NCBI GenBank assembly: GCA_020444065.1
Contig: JAHLLQ010000002.1
Coordinates: forward strand, 434,001-498,000
Length of the DNA stretch: 64,000 nucleotides
Direction: 5' to 3'
From: a bacterium
Lineage (GTDB): Bacteria > Sumerlaeota > Sumerlaeia > SLMS01 > JAHLLQ01
Under the pieces are notes generated by a model. It saw only the letters and a list, made by a program, of their open reading frames with translations. It was not told the origin of the DNA and ran no database searches. Position 1 is the first letter of the stretch. Each line of letters begins with the position of its first letter. A program made the translations under genes and the position numbers. Positions 54,087-62,629 of the stretch are shown in pieces.

Positions 54087-55036
54087 GCAATCCTCAAACT
54101 TCTCGTCGCCTGGTGATTGGCGTCGATGGCGGCGGAACCAAGACTCTTGGCGCGATCATGGATTCGGAGGGGAATCTCCTCGCGCGGGAGCTTTTCCCAT
54201 CGAGCAATCCCCACGCAGCGTCCGCGGACGTGGTTCGCGATGTTCTGACGACGCTCGTGGAGTCCCTTTGCCAGCGGGCGGGAATTTCGCCCGCGGAGAT
54301 CGCTGCTATCTGCCTGGGAATGGCCGGTTGCGATTCCGACGCTGAGCGCGAGCACATCGAAGAGCTCATTCGCCCGGCCGTTCCGGATGATTGTCGACTG
54401 ATCGTCGTAAACGATGCGGTCATCGCGATGGTCGCATTGCTCGGACGACTTCATGGAATGCTCGTCATTGCCGGAACAGGATCCATCTGCATCGGCTACA
54501 ACGAGCACACGGGCGACTCGACCCGCTGCGGCGGCTGGGGGCATTTGCTGGCCGACGAAGGTGCGGGGTATCAGATCGGCCTGTCAGCACTCCGTGCCAT
54601 TCTGAAAGAGTTGGATGGCCGCGGTCCCAAGACCAGCCTGAGCAAGACAATCCTGGACCATCTCGAGCTTTCCGAGCCGCGCGATATCCTCACATGGCTC
54701 TATCGCGAAACTGCCGGCAAGGCTTCGGTCGCTGCGCTCTCGCGTTTTGTGATGGCTGCGGATGAGGATGGTGATGAAGCCGCCGCGAGCATTCTCGACA
54801 AGCAGGCGGCTGCGCTGGCCGGGCTCGTCAAGCCGGTCTACGATCGCCTGTTCCATGACGAATCGAAGCCCGTTCAGATTGGGCTGTGGGGAGGAAACCT
54901 CGTCCACGCGGCGAATTACCGCCGTCGGTTCGAGGAATGCCTGAATTCGACTGGCTTGCGGTTGGAAATTGTCTTCTCGCCAGAAGCGGACGCCGTTCTG
55001 GGCGCCACGCAGCATGCATTGAATTCGATCGGATAG
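54083..55036 (+). CDS. BadF/BadG/BcrA/BcrD-type N-acetylglucosamine kinase-like ATPase
   Basis: 317 residues. ASKHA ATPase landmarks: phosphate-1 loop GVDGGGTKTLGAIMD, DAVIAMVALLGRLHGMLVIA with the phosphate-2 site GTGSICIGYN, and GWGHLLADEGAGYQIG, the signature shared with GlcNAc kinase and MurNAc/anhMurNAc-related kinases. Likely phosphorylates an amino sugar, perhaps from cell-wall recycling or chitin. The start overlaps the lipoprotein stop. The response regulator gene converges 12 bases downstream. Confidence 0.87.
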   Translation: MSNPQTSRRLVIGVDGGGTKTLGAIMDSEGNLLARELFPSSNPHAASADVVRDVLTTLVESLCQRAGISPAEIAAICLGMAGCDSDAEREHIEELIRPAVPDDCRLIVVNDAVIAMVALLGRLHGMLVIAGTGSICIGYNEHTGDSTRCGGWGHLLADEGAGYQIGLSALRAILKELDGRGPKTSLSKTILDHLELSEPRDILTWLYRETAGKASVAALSRFVMAADEDGDEAAASILDKQAAALAGLVKPVYDRLFHDESKPVQIGLWGGNLVHAANYRRRFEECLNSTGLRLEIVFSPEADAVLGATQHALNSIG

Positions 55037-55048
55037 AGCGCTCGCCGC

Positions 55049-56350
55049 CTATTCCTTCTCGAACGGATTCTCATTCTTGTGGTCGGTCAGCCACTTCTGG
55101 ATGTCGCCGTAGGTCTTCCAGCGATTCTTGCGTCGTTCGCTGTGTTCCTCGCGTTCGCGTCGCAGGCCTTCTTCGTATAGAATCTCTTTGATTGTCTTCT
55201 TCTTTTCGGCGACCTGGAAGCCCGGAGCGGTCGAGACCTCGTTTAGCGCGTCCAGCAGTTTCTCCGTCTCGAACGGCTTGACCAGGTAATGCGTCACACC
55301 TTTTTCGAAGACCATCCGGCGATCGCGGGGGCTGCTCTTTGCCGAGGCAAAGATGATGGGCTTGGTGTGCGTGTCCATCGACTGGTGCAGCAGATCGATC
55401 AACTGATAGCCACTCATTTTCGGCATCATGCCATCGATGATGTAGATGTCGGGTTCCGTGTCCGGAATCTTGTTCAACGCATCGAAACCATTGTGCGCCG
55501 TCACGACTTCATAAATGTCCTCGAGTGCCGTGCGAATCATGAGAAGGAAGTCGGCGTCGTCATCAACCAGCAAGACTCGCGGTACCACGGGTGCCGCTGT
55601 TGGAGCCTTGATCAGACCGTTGCCTTCCCTGGGAATTGCAAACGGCAATGGACTATCATCCTCATCCTCCGGAGCCGGCGTGTTGCGGCGCTCGGAATAG
55701 GACTTCAGCAGCCTGCCGGAGGGATCCTTTACCTTGGGAACCTTCGCCTCTGAAATGTGCTCAACATGGCTGGACGGCGGAGTCTTCTTCTCCTCGGCTT
55801 CGGGAACGGGGAGCGGTGCCGAAACTTCCTGCAGCAGCTTGACTTCGCGCTCCTCTTCCTCCTCTCGCCGCGAATCCTCCAGCGCCTTGCGCGCACGGGC
55901 GCGCTCCAGATCGCGGGCGCTCTTCTCTTCTTTCTCGCGGATCTCGGCAATGGTCAACGTCTTGTGCCGGACGGGGCGCGACTCCAGCGACATCCGGACA
56001 TTCTTCGCAACGCGTTCCGGATCGAAGGGCTTCGTGAGATACAGATTCGCACCGGAACCATAGCCCTTCTTGATGTCTTCTTTGGAATCCAACGCCGACA
56101 GTGCGATGATTGGCATGTCCTGGTAGCCGGGCTTCTCGCGGATCTTGCGCGAGAGCTCCAGCCCGTCCATCAGCGGCATCATGATATCGATGATCGCCAG
56201 ATCTGGCTCGTACTTCGGGACCTTCAGCATCGCATCCAGACCGTTGGTCGCCTCGACGACCTCGAATTCCGGCGTCAGGGAGGCGTTGAGGATTGAACGA
56301 ATGTCCGGTTCATCGTCCACAACCATCACGCGAAACTTATCGGGACTCAT
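55049..56350 (-). CDS. Dual-receiver response regulator without DNA-binding domain
   Basis: 433 residues from the ATG at 56350 (MSPDKFRVMVVDDEPD), with GGGAG seven bases upstream. Two receiver domains: residues about 8-125 with phospho-acceptor in LAIIDIMMPLMDGLELSRK and signal Lys in LYLTKPF; and about 260-375 with IYIIDGMMPKMSGYQL and YLVKPFE. They are separated by a long charged helical linker (RARARKALEDSRREEEEERE). The C-terminus is a basic/acidic helix (EEGLRREREEHSERRKN) with no known output domain. It may act as a phosphate sink or scaffold, as in chemosensory or pilus-polarity pathways; mglA lies 4.5 kb away. Partner kinase unknown. Confidence 0.88.
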   Translation of the reverse strand: MSPDKFRVMVVDDEPDIRSILNASLTPEFEVVEATNGLDAMLKVPKYEPDLAIIDIMMPLMDGLELSRKIREKPGYQDMPIIALSALDSKEDIKKGYGSGANLYLTKPFDPERVAKNVRMSLESRPVRHKTLTIAEIREKEEKSARDLERARARKALEDSRREEEEEREVKLLQEVSAPLPVPEAEEKKTPPSSHVEHISEAKVPKVKDPSGRLLKSYSERRNTPAPEDEDDSPLPFAIPREGNGLIKAPTAAPVVPRVLLVDDDADFLLMIRTALEDIYEVVTAHNGFDALNKIPDTEPDIYIIDGMMPKMSGYQLIDLLHQSMDTHTKPIIFASAKSSPRDRRMVFEKGVTHYLVKPFETEKLLDALNEVSTAPGFQVAEKKKTIKEILYEEGLRREREEHSERRKNRWKTYGDIQKWLTDHKNENPFEKE

Positions 56351-56524
56351 ATCGTTACTCCCTGGCAATGTGCGCTGTAGTCACTCCCCATAATGGAGGG
56401 TCGCGTACTGCTGTCAACCTTAGCTCACTCCATGGCGCGGGGGCGGGTCAAGCAAACCAGGAAGGTCTATACATCAGTTGTTTGGAATAAACGAGTGTCT
56501 TTGTGGGTGGCTGCTTTCAAACAA

Positions 56525-56562
56525 CGAAAAGCCCCCTTCGCCGCAGTGGGCGAAGGGGGCTT
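56525..56562 (-). terminator. Rho-independent terminator of rpsT
   Basis: Stem AAGCCCCCTTCGCC with GGCGAAGGGGGCTT (14 pairs), six-base loop, followed on the minus strand by TTTTCGTTGT. It begins 32 bases after the rpsT stop. Confidence 0.9.
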
Positions 56563-56594
56563 GGAACCTTCAATCAGGGTTCAAGCCGGAAGCG

Positions 56595-56870
56595 TCAGGA
56601 ACTTGCGCTCTGAGCCTTGTGAGCAGCCTTCATCAGGCGGGAAACGCGGCGGGACGCGTTGCGCTTCTTGACGAGGCTGGTCTTCGCAGCCTTGCCCAGC
56701 TTCGACTGTGCGTCGACCAGGCTCGGAGCCAACAGCTCCTGGTTTTCGCTGTCCAGAATCAGGCGGACCTTCTTGATCGAGGAGCGCATGGCCGAGCGGC
56801 GAGCGCGGTTGTGCTCGCGACGGCGTTCGTTCTGGCGGACTCGCTTCATGGCAGATTTCTTGTTCGGCAC
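56595..56870 (-). CDS. rpsT: Ribosomal protein S20
   Basis: 91 residues. Binds 16S rRNA in the small subunit. The N-terminus VPNKKSAMKRVRQNERRRE and middle KKVRLILDSENQE, ending KRNASRRVSRLMKAAHK, are typical of S20. The GTG at 56870 is chosen as start because family members begin at this point (P/A-N-K-K-S-A) and an AAGGAG lies nine bases upstream; the in-frame ATG about 20 bases further up would place the ribosome-binding site inside the gene. Monocistronic, with its own terminator. Confidence 0.93.
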   Translation of the reverse strand: MPNKKSAMKRVRQNERRREHNRARRSAMRSSIKKVRLILDSENQELLAPSLVDAQSKLGKAAKTSLVKKRNASRRVSRLMKAAHKAQSASS

Positions 56871-57173
56871 GTCAACAGACTCCTTATAGTTCATCCAGAA
56901 AAGGTATTTGGTCTTCGTTCCAGGCCGCCGGGACGCACTTCTGCACCCAGCAGGGCGGGTATCTGCATCCATCCGGGGGCGTCCCGTCAAGGGAAAAACC
57001 CTGCTCCTCGGCGATTCCTGGGGATGATCGTGTCTATAGGCCGGACGAATGTCAAACCAGTGCCTGGCTGGACCTCAGTTCCCATTCTCCCTCTCTCTCG
57101 TTGACCTCGGCGCTCTTCTGGCTCTTGGTACGCTGGAAGAACAAATGAGTCATAAACTGGAGGCATTGCCAAC
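56871..57173. other. Intergenic region between divergent rpsT and pepF
   Basis: About 300 bases carrying both divergent promoters. A TTGACC near 57101 could be a -35 box for pepF, but no -10 box at proper spacing is visible. No gene or stable hairpin is obvious. Confidence 0.45.
56880..56885 (-). promoter_or_regulatory. Ribosome-binding site that sets the rpsT start
   Basis: AAGGAG on the minus strand, nine bases before the GTG at 56870. It rules out the in-frame upstream ATG as the main start. Confidence 0.75.
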
Positions 57174-59000
57174 ATGGCAGAAGAAGCAATCCAAGACACC
57201 GTGCAGTGGGATCTGACATCCTATTTCCCCGAGTTCGATGGCCCCGAATACAAGGCCCATGTGGAGAAGCTCGAAGAAGACATCGACCAGATGGGCAAGG
57301 ACGCCCAGGCGCTGAAGGAAATCACCACCGAGAACACAGACCAGTGGGCGGAACTGATCTGTCGCGACGAGGAAATCACCTGTAACTTCTCGCACTGGGC
57401 TTCCTACATCGGGTGCTTGAACTCCGCTGATTCCCGCAATGAAGACTACAAGCGCGAGCAGGCTCGCATGTCTCGAATCGGCGCGCAATACCGCAAGGCC
57501 GGCGTGCCGATCATGGCCGCCCTGCGCGACGTGACTGACGATGCCTTCGAGAAGCTCGTCTCGCATCCGTCGATGGAGACAGCCCGATTCTCCATGGAGC
57601 GCGGCCGTATCGACGCCAAGCGCACCATGGATCCGGAGCTCGAAATGCTGGCGGCGGACCTCAGCGTGGACGGCATGTCCGCCTGGGGGCGCCTGTATAA
57701 CGATCTGGCCGGGCGCCTGGAATTCGAGATGAAGAAGCCCGACGGCTCCACGGAGATGGTGCCGATGGCCCAGCGCCGTTCGTTGCTCGAGGATCCCGAT
57801 CCGGCCGTTCGCAAGGCCGCCTTCGTGGGCAGCAACAAGGCCTGGCAGGACGTTGAACACGTTGCCGCCGCCTGTTTGAACGGCATCGGTGGCTGGCGTC
57901 TCACCTTGAACGAGAAGCGCGGCATCGATCACTTCCTCGACGTCGCCATGTTCCAGTCCGCAACCGAGCAGAAGACCATCGATCAAATGTGGGATGTCAT
58001 CTCCCGCAATCGCGACGTGGCGTGGGAATACCTGCGGACAAAGGCGAAACTGATCGGACGCGACAAGCTCGGCTTCCAGGACATCGGGGCGCCGCTTCCT
58101 CTGAAGGATGCGCGTCGCTTCTCCTGGAAAGAGGGCACGCAGATGGTGTTCGACGCCTTCAATGACTTCTATCCGGAGCTCGCCCAGTTCACGAAGATGA
58201 TGCTGGACGAGAAGCGCGTGGAGTCCGAGAAGCGCCCCGGCAAGCGTCCCGGCGCTTTCTGCACGTCGTCTTACAAGACGAAGGAATCGCGCGTGTTCAT
58301 GACCTACGGCGGATCGCTGGGCGACATTCAGACGTTGGCGCACGAACTCGGTCACGCCTTCCACAACTGGGTGATGCGAGACATTCGCCCGTTCGCCCGT
58401 TCCTATCCGATGACGCTGGCTGAAACCGCCTCGACGTTCGCGGAGAGCGTTCTGTGCTCCGGCATCATCGACAGCGACTCCACCACCGACATGATGAAGG
58501 CGCAGTTGCTCAACACGCAGCTCGACCACGCCGCCGTCTTCATGTGCGACATCCACATGCGCTACATCTTTGAGAAGATGTTCTACGAGGAGCGGCAGAA
58601 GGGCGAACTCAGCGTCTCGCGCATCAAGGAACTGATGCTGAAGGCCCAGCGCGAGACCTTCGGCGACATCCTGAATGAAGACGAGATGGATCCGATGTTC
58701 TGGGCTTCGAAGCTGCACTTCTACATCACAGGCGTCACATTCTACAACTTCCCGTACACATTCGGCTACTTCTTCAGTCGCGGAATCTTCAGCCGGGCCA
58801 AGGCGGAAGGCGCGTCCTTCCTGCCGAAGTACGAGCAGCTTCTTCGCCTGACCGGAAGCGATGTTTCCGAGGGCGTGGCCAAGCGTTCGATAGATGTAGA
58901 CTTGACGGGCCCCGCCTTCTGGGAGGAAACCATCGAAGGCATTCGCGCCGACCTGGCGAAGTTCCAAGAGGTCGTGCCGAAGGTGCTTGGGAACTCGTAG
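57174..59000 (+). CDS. pepF: Oligoendopeptidase F, M3B family
   Basis: 608 residues, standard for PepF. A cytoplasmic zinc metallopeptidase that hydrolyses oligopeptides. The zinc site HELGHAFHNWVM is followed by the third ligand in AETASTFAESVL. Other family features are the N-terminal WDLTSYFPEFDGPEYKAHVE and FCTSSYKTKESRVFMTYGG. GAGG lies 11 bases before the ATG. A very long open frame on the opposite strand spans this gene and the next and is a shadow. The downstream gene is 30 bases away. Confidence 0.95.
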   Translation: MAEEAIQDTVQWDLTSYFPEFDGPEYKAHVEKLEEDIDQMGKDAQALKEITTENTDQWAELICRDEEITCNFSHWASYIGCLNSADSRNEDYKREQARMSRIGAQYRKAGVPIMAALRDVTDDAFEKLVSHPSMETARFSMERGRIDAKRTMDPELEMLAADLSVDGMSAWGRLYNDLAGRLEFEMKKPDGSTEMVPMAQRRSLLEDPDPAVRKAAFVGSNKAWQDVEHVAAACLNGIGGWRLTLNEKRGIDHFLDVAMFQSATEQKTIDQMWDVISRNRDVAWEYLRTKAKLIGRDKLGFQDIGAPLPLKDARRFSWKEGTQMVFDAFNDFYPELAQFTKMMLDEKRVESEKRPGKRPGAFCTSSYKTKESRVFMTYGGSLGDIQTLAHELGHAFHNWVMRDIRPFARSYPMTLAETASTFAESVLCSGIIDSDSTTDMMKAQLLNTQLDHAAVFMCDIHMRYIFEKMFYEERQKGELSVSRIKELMLKAQRETFGDILNEDEMDPMFWASKLHFYITGVTFYNFPYTFGYFFSRGIFSRAKAEGASFLPKYEQLLRLTGSDVSEGVAKRSIDVDLTGPAFWEETIEGIRADLAKFQEVVPKVLGNS

Positions 59001-59030
59001 CGCACAATTGGGGCGCAGAAAAGAAGCGCA

Positions 59031-60650
59031 ATGAAGAGAAGTCGACTCACCATCGGAGCAGCCGCCCTCTTGTTGGCGGCTGCTCCTGGTTTCTTGAATG
59101 CCTGGGGCGGAGACGGGCACCGCTATGTGAATGAAGCCGCCATCGACGATCTCCCTGCGGAGATGTTCGATGACGGATCGGGGAACGCGTTTGATGATTG
59201 GCGCGACTTCCTCATCACCAATTCGACGCGGCCCGACAGCATCAAGTCCGACGACTCCTCCGAATCGCCCCGCCACTGGTGCGACGCGGATCTGCTGATC
59301 GATACCTATCCGTATCCGTTCGACAATATGCCCCGCGACCTCGACAATTACATCGCCGTCTTTGGGCGCGATAACGGGGTCAACCAATGGGATGGCTACC
59401 GGGACCATTACGACGGACTCGTGGTCGCCTTCCGCATGAGGAACTGGAACGCCGCCTATCGCGTGGCTGCCGATCTGGGGCACTACGTCGCAGACCTGAA
59501 CCAGCCCTTTCACACGACCGTGAACTACAACGGCCAGCTGACCGGGAATTACGGAATCCACAGCCGCCACGAATCGTCTTTGGTTTCCCGAAAGATTAGC
59601 TACTCCGACTTGAAAACACGTCGCTCGAATCCGCCCCTGGTCGATGGATTCCGCGATATCAGTGATCCCGTCGAAGCCGCGTTCGATACGCTGGAGGACT
59701 CCTATCCAATGGTCGCGACGATCCTTGCCGCGGACACTGTCGCCGCGGCGTTGGATTCCAGCTACGGCACGGTTTACTACAATTCTCTCTACGCAGCAGT
59801 GGGGGAGCAGACCGTCGATCGTCTCTCCGAAGGCGGCCGCATGCTGGCCGATCTCTGGTATTCCGCCTGGAAGGACGCCGGACAGCCCAGTTTCGGCGAA
59901 GCGTTCGTTATCAACGCAGAAAGGTCGACCCCAACCATCGACGGCGACCTTTCCGACCTCCTTGGACAGGGACACCTGCAGACCAACACCACCGACTGGG
60001 GAGACAATGACAGCGAAATCGACCAGCTCTTCGTCAATGTAGACGGGGACTCGATTGTCTTCGGAATCGCCGGGAACCTGGGAGAAGACGAGGCCGTGAC
60101 GTTCTTCTTGGACACAGGGGCCGGCGGAACCTACTTCCTCAATGGCCAGTACGGGACGACTTACCTCAACTTTTCGTCTAATCCGATTCTTCTCCATGTG
60201 GACCTTCGTCCCGACTATCTTCTGAGCATCCGGCGGACAAGTGGGGGCATTTACGAAGTCCACCTTTTCGATATGAACTCCGGCACGGGCGTCACCCTTG
60301 GGTTCAGCAGCCAGACGGCGTTCGACCTCACCGGAGGCGGCCGTTTCGCCATCGATAACTCGAACACCGGCGGCGTGACCAATCGATACGCGAACCAGGT
60401 GCTCGACGCAGAGAATGTGCTGACAGGAATTGAACTTCGGATTCCCGCGGCCTCGATCGGCGTTGAAGCTGGGGAACAGATCGGCCTCGCGGCAGCCTTG
60501 ATGAACGGGTCCTCCCCGCAATTCTCCAACCAGACGATCCCGGGGCTGCCGATGGGCGAGTTTGCCTCCGACGTCGACTCGCTGACCTCTATCGGCCGGG
60601 CATTGTTCCTGATTCCACCGGCCGTCCGGGGCGGCTGGATGCTGTATTAG
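59031..60650 (+). CDS. Secreted S1/P1-type nuclease or zinc phospholipase C with C-terminal domain
   Basis: 539 residues. A signal peptide (AALLLAAAPGFLNA) is followed at once by Trp (WGGDGHRYVNEAAIDDLP), as in S1/P1 nucleases and bacterial PLC, where the mature N-terminal Trp binds zinc. Further ligands are visible: DLGHYVADLNQPFH (HxxxD) and GIHSRHES. The catalytic part ends near residue 290. The C-terminal 240 residues begin ERSTPTIDGDLSD and are a beta-rich domain like the carbohydrate-binding modules of secreted enzymes (CBM9-like), with a Gly/Thr-rich tail. Acts outside the cell or in the periplasm on nucleic acid or phospholipid. Confidence 0.82.
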   Translation: MKRSRLTIGAAALLLAAAPGFLNAWGGDGHRYVNEAAIDDLPAEMFDDGSGNAFDDWRDFLITNSTRPDSIKSDDSSESPRHWCDADLLIDTYPYPFDNMPRDLDNYIAVFGRDNGVNQWDGYRDHYDGLVVAFRMRNWNAAYRVAADLGHYVADLNQPFHTTVNYNGQLTGNYGIHSRHESSLVSRKISYSDLKTRRSNPPLVDGFRDISDPVEAAFDTLEDSYPMVATILAADTVAAALDSSYGTVYYNSLYAAVGEQTVDRLSEGGRMLADLWYSAWKDAGQPSFGEAFVINAERSTPTIDGDLSDLLGQGHLQTNTTDWGDNDSEIDQLFVNVDGDSIVFGIAGNLGEDEAVTFFLDTGAGGTYFLNGQYGTTYLNFSSNPILLHVDLRPDYLLSIRRTSGGIYEVHLFDMNSGTGVTLGFSSQTAFDLTGGGRFAIDNSNTGGVTNRYANQVLDAENVLTGIELRIPAASIGVEAGEQIGLAAALMNGSSPQFSNQTIPGLPMGEFASDVDSLTSIGRALFLIPPAVRGGWMLY

Positions 60651-60887
60651 GCGACGGCGAGGGGCTTGACGGTCCCTGCCCGATGGCCTATCAATGGACT
60701 GACGGAGTGATCGGGAAGGTCTATCGCGCCGGGGCGACCCGGGCTTATTCCGGTTGACCGCCGCCGGGTATCGGCAAGACGCTTGATAGTCCTGAACCTG
60801 GGACTGGGATACTTGGTCAGGGCGCTTGCAGGGGCGGAGCTAGCTGTAAGCGGGATGGAAGTCTTTGGAGAAGAAAGCACGGTTCTA

Positions 60888-61502
60888 ATGCCGATTATCA
60901 ACTACCGGACACGCGAAATTAACTGCAAGATCGTCTACGTCGGCCCAAGCCTCGGCGGCAAGACCACCAATATCGCTGCCATTCACGGGATGATTCCGGG
61001 CGAGAATAGAACGCAATTGCAGTCCATCGACACCGAGGGCGACCGGACACTGTTCTTTGACTATTTCTCGATGGATCTTGAAGAAATCGCCGGATTCAAG
61101 ACTAAGTTCCTGATCTACGGCGTCCCCGGTCAGCCCTACTACCGTTCGACCCGCAAGATGGTGCTCAATGGCGTCGATGGCCTTGTTTTCGTGGCCGACA
61201 GCGACAAGTCGCGCCTTCAGGACAACCTCGATTCCCTCGAGGACCTGAAGTCCATGCTCGCCGAGTACGGCTACGACTACGAGACGATTCCCCTGGTTTT
61301 TCAGTACAATAAGCGGGATCTGTTCTTCATCACGCCGGTCGAGGAATTCGAAGAAGTCGTCAACGACCGCGGCTGCCGATCCTTCGAGGCGATCGCTATC
61401 CAGAACAAGGGCGTGGTCGAGACCTTCCGTGCGGTCTGCGCCGAAGTCATCATGCGGCTGAACGCCACCCTGAGCCAGCAATACGGCTCCTTCAAGTCCT
61501 AA
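60888..61502 (+). CDS. mglA: MglA-type polarity GTPase
   Basis: 204 residues from the ATG at 60888 (MPIINYRTREINCKIVYVGP), matching family starts; the open frame extends upstream without similarity. P-loop GPSLGGKTTN, switch region GVPGQPYYRSTRKMVLNGVD, and guanine-binding QYNKRDL are all present. In Myxococcus and relatives MglA-GTP marks the leading pole and controls type IV pilus and gliding motor placement. The gene is followed by an mglB-like roadblock gene, its GAP, and then by pilM, which supports a role in pilus polarity here. No strong ribosome-binding site is seen close to the ATG. Confidence 0.93.
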   Translation: MPIINYRTREINCKIVYVGPSLGGKTTNIAAIHGMIPGENRTQLQSIDTEGDRTLFFDYFSMDLEEIAGFKTKFLIYGVPGQPYYRSTRKMVLNGVDGLVFVADSDKSRLQDNLDSLEDLKSMLAEYGYDYETIPLVFQYNKRDLFFITPVEEFEEVVNDRGCRSFEAIAIQNKGVVETFRAVCAEVIMRLNATLSQQYGSFKS

Positions 61503-61532
61503 CCAAGACTCTTACGAGGTTTTTGTCCTCCC

Positions 61533-62102
61533 ATGGTTCCCCCATCTCCCCCGCATAAGTCGTCTGGCACCGGCGTTCGCAAAATGGGCGCGGCAATGGG
61601 CATGCAGCCCTCAAACGCCCAGTTCTATTCGATGTCGAACGAAGTTCTGGAGATCATGCACGAGGGGTTGGAGCAGCTCGTGAAGGACAGCCGGGCGCGC
61701 TGTGCCCTGGTCCTGGACCGCACCGGCTGCATTATGGCCTCGGCGGGGGACTTCCACCCGATAAACCCTTCCACGATGGGGGCGACGGCCGCCGCGACGA
61801 TCGCGGCCCTGAACCGAATGGTCTCCCGCGCCAGCAGTCCGGAAGTCTCGGTCAAATTCTATGGCGCAGAGATCGACAAGATCCACTTCGTGCTCCTGGG
61901 CGAGCGCCTGGTCCTCTGCCTGCTCCACAGCCGGCACGTGACCAGCGGCCAGATTCGCTCCGCCGCCCGGACCTTCGTGAGCAAAATTGAGCCAGAAATC
62001 GAAGCCGACAAGTCCGCAGTTCGCGACCAGGAAGCAACCCTCCTGGAATCCGTCAACTACATCGAGACAAAGCTGGACGAACTGTTCAAAGATAAGTTCT
62101 AG
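61533..62102 (+). CDS. mglB: MglB-type roadblock/LC7 GTPase-activating protein
   Basis: 189 residues. The first 30 residues are Pro/Ser rich and the exact start is uncertain (ATG at 61533 or 61599). A roadblock/LC7 fold covers about residues 35-155: EVLEIMHEGLEQLVKDSRAR, ALVLDRTGCIMASAG and VSVKFYGAEIDKIHFVLLGE. The C-terminal extension is acidic and helical (NYIETKLDELFKDKF). MglB dimers stimulate GTP hydrolysis by MglA at the lagging pole. Order is mglA then mglB, opposite to Myxococcus mglBA. Confidence 0.87.
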   Translation: MVPPSPPHKSSGTGVRKMGAAMGMQPSNAQFYSMSNEVLEIMHEGLEQLVKDSRARCALVLDRTGCIMASAGDFHPINPSTMGATAAATIAALNRMVSRASSPEVSVKFYGAEIDKIHFVLLGERLVLCLLHSRHVTSGQIRSAARTFVSKIEPEIEADKSAVRDQEATLLESVNYIETKLDELFKDKF

Positions 62103-62150
62103 CGTCGAAATCCTGAATCCCCACCGTTCCCACGGTTTTTCAACACTTGT

Positions 62151-62187
62151 GCCCCTTGGAAAGGCCCTTTCCAGGGGGCTTTTTTTG
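62151..62187 (+). terminator. Rho-independent terminator after mglB
   Basis: GCCCCTTGGAAA, loop GGCCC, TTTCCAGGGGGC (12 pairs with one wobble), followed by seven T. It lies about 48 bases after the mglB stop and separates mglAB from pilM. Confidence 0.9.
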
Positions 62188-62629
62188 GGGCACGGAACAC
62201 CCCCTCTCGGGCGGGTCAATCCTTTTCTTGCCAGAATGCTGCGAGCCGAATTCAGTGCATCTGAAGTGCACAATCCGCATTGACCCTCCCTAAACCTTCC
62301 GGCAACTTGGCTCAACCGACTGGATGCAGGCCCGCGCGAGTGAGTTTTGCTCGTGTATTGCGGACCGGATTCCGTCGTGGATCGAAGTCCCGTTGCTTAG
62401 AGCGCTGGCAAGTTTGTGGTTGACCCCTTTGGGGGGGCTTTTTACCCGTCAACGGAGCAGCCTCAATAAGGACCGCAAGCCGCATCGGAAACCGATTCAC
62501 AGGACAGGCTGGAGAGCCTCTGGGGGAGAGCGCCATAAGCGCTGTTGGACGAATGTCCATGTCGAGACGATTCTCCAGCCCGGGCCACCCGTTTAGGGGA
62601 CACCACGAACGACGAAAGTTCATCTGTAG
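62188..62629. other. Intergenic region upstream of pilM
   Basis: About 440 bases with no supported gene; one opposite-strand open frame crosses it but lacks coding character. It should hold the pilM promoter: TTGACC at 62420-62425 with TTTACC about 16 bases later is a weak candidate. That candidate lies within an inverted repeat GTTGAC...GTCAAC (62419-62424 and 62448-62453) that could be an operator. Confidence 0.45.

Noticed and set aside
57150-60521. Open frame of 1123 codons on the minus strand opposite pepF and the nuclease gene
   Set aside because: Both plus-strand genes have clear families with conserved active sites. The antisense frame has no recognised domain, no ribosome-binding site and spans a gene boundary, so it is a codon-bias shadow.
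60783-60813. TTGATA...GATACT as a promoter for mglA
   Set aside because: Spacing is 19 bases and the -10 box is weak. It may be real but the evidence is too thin to list.
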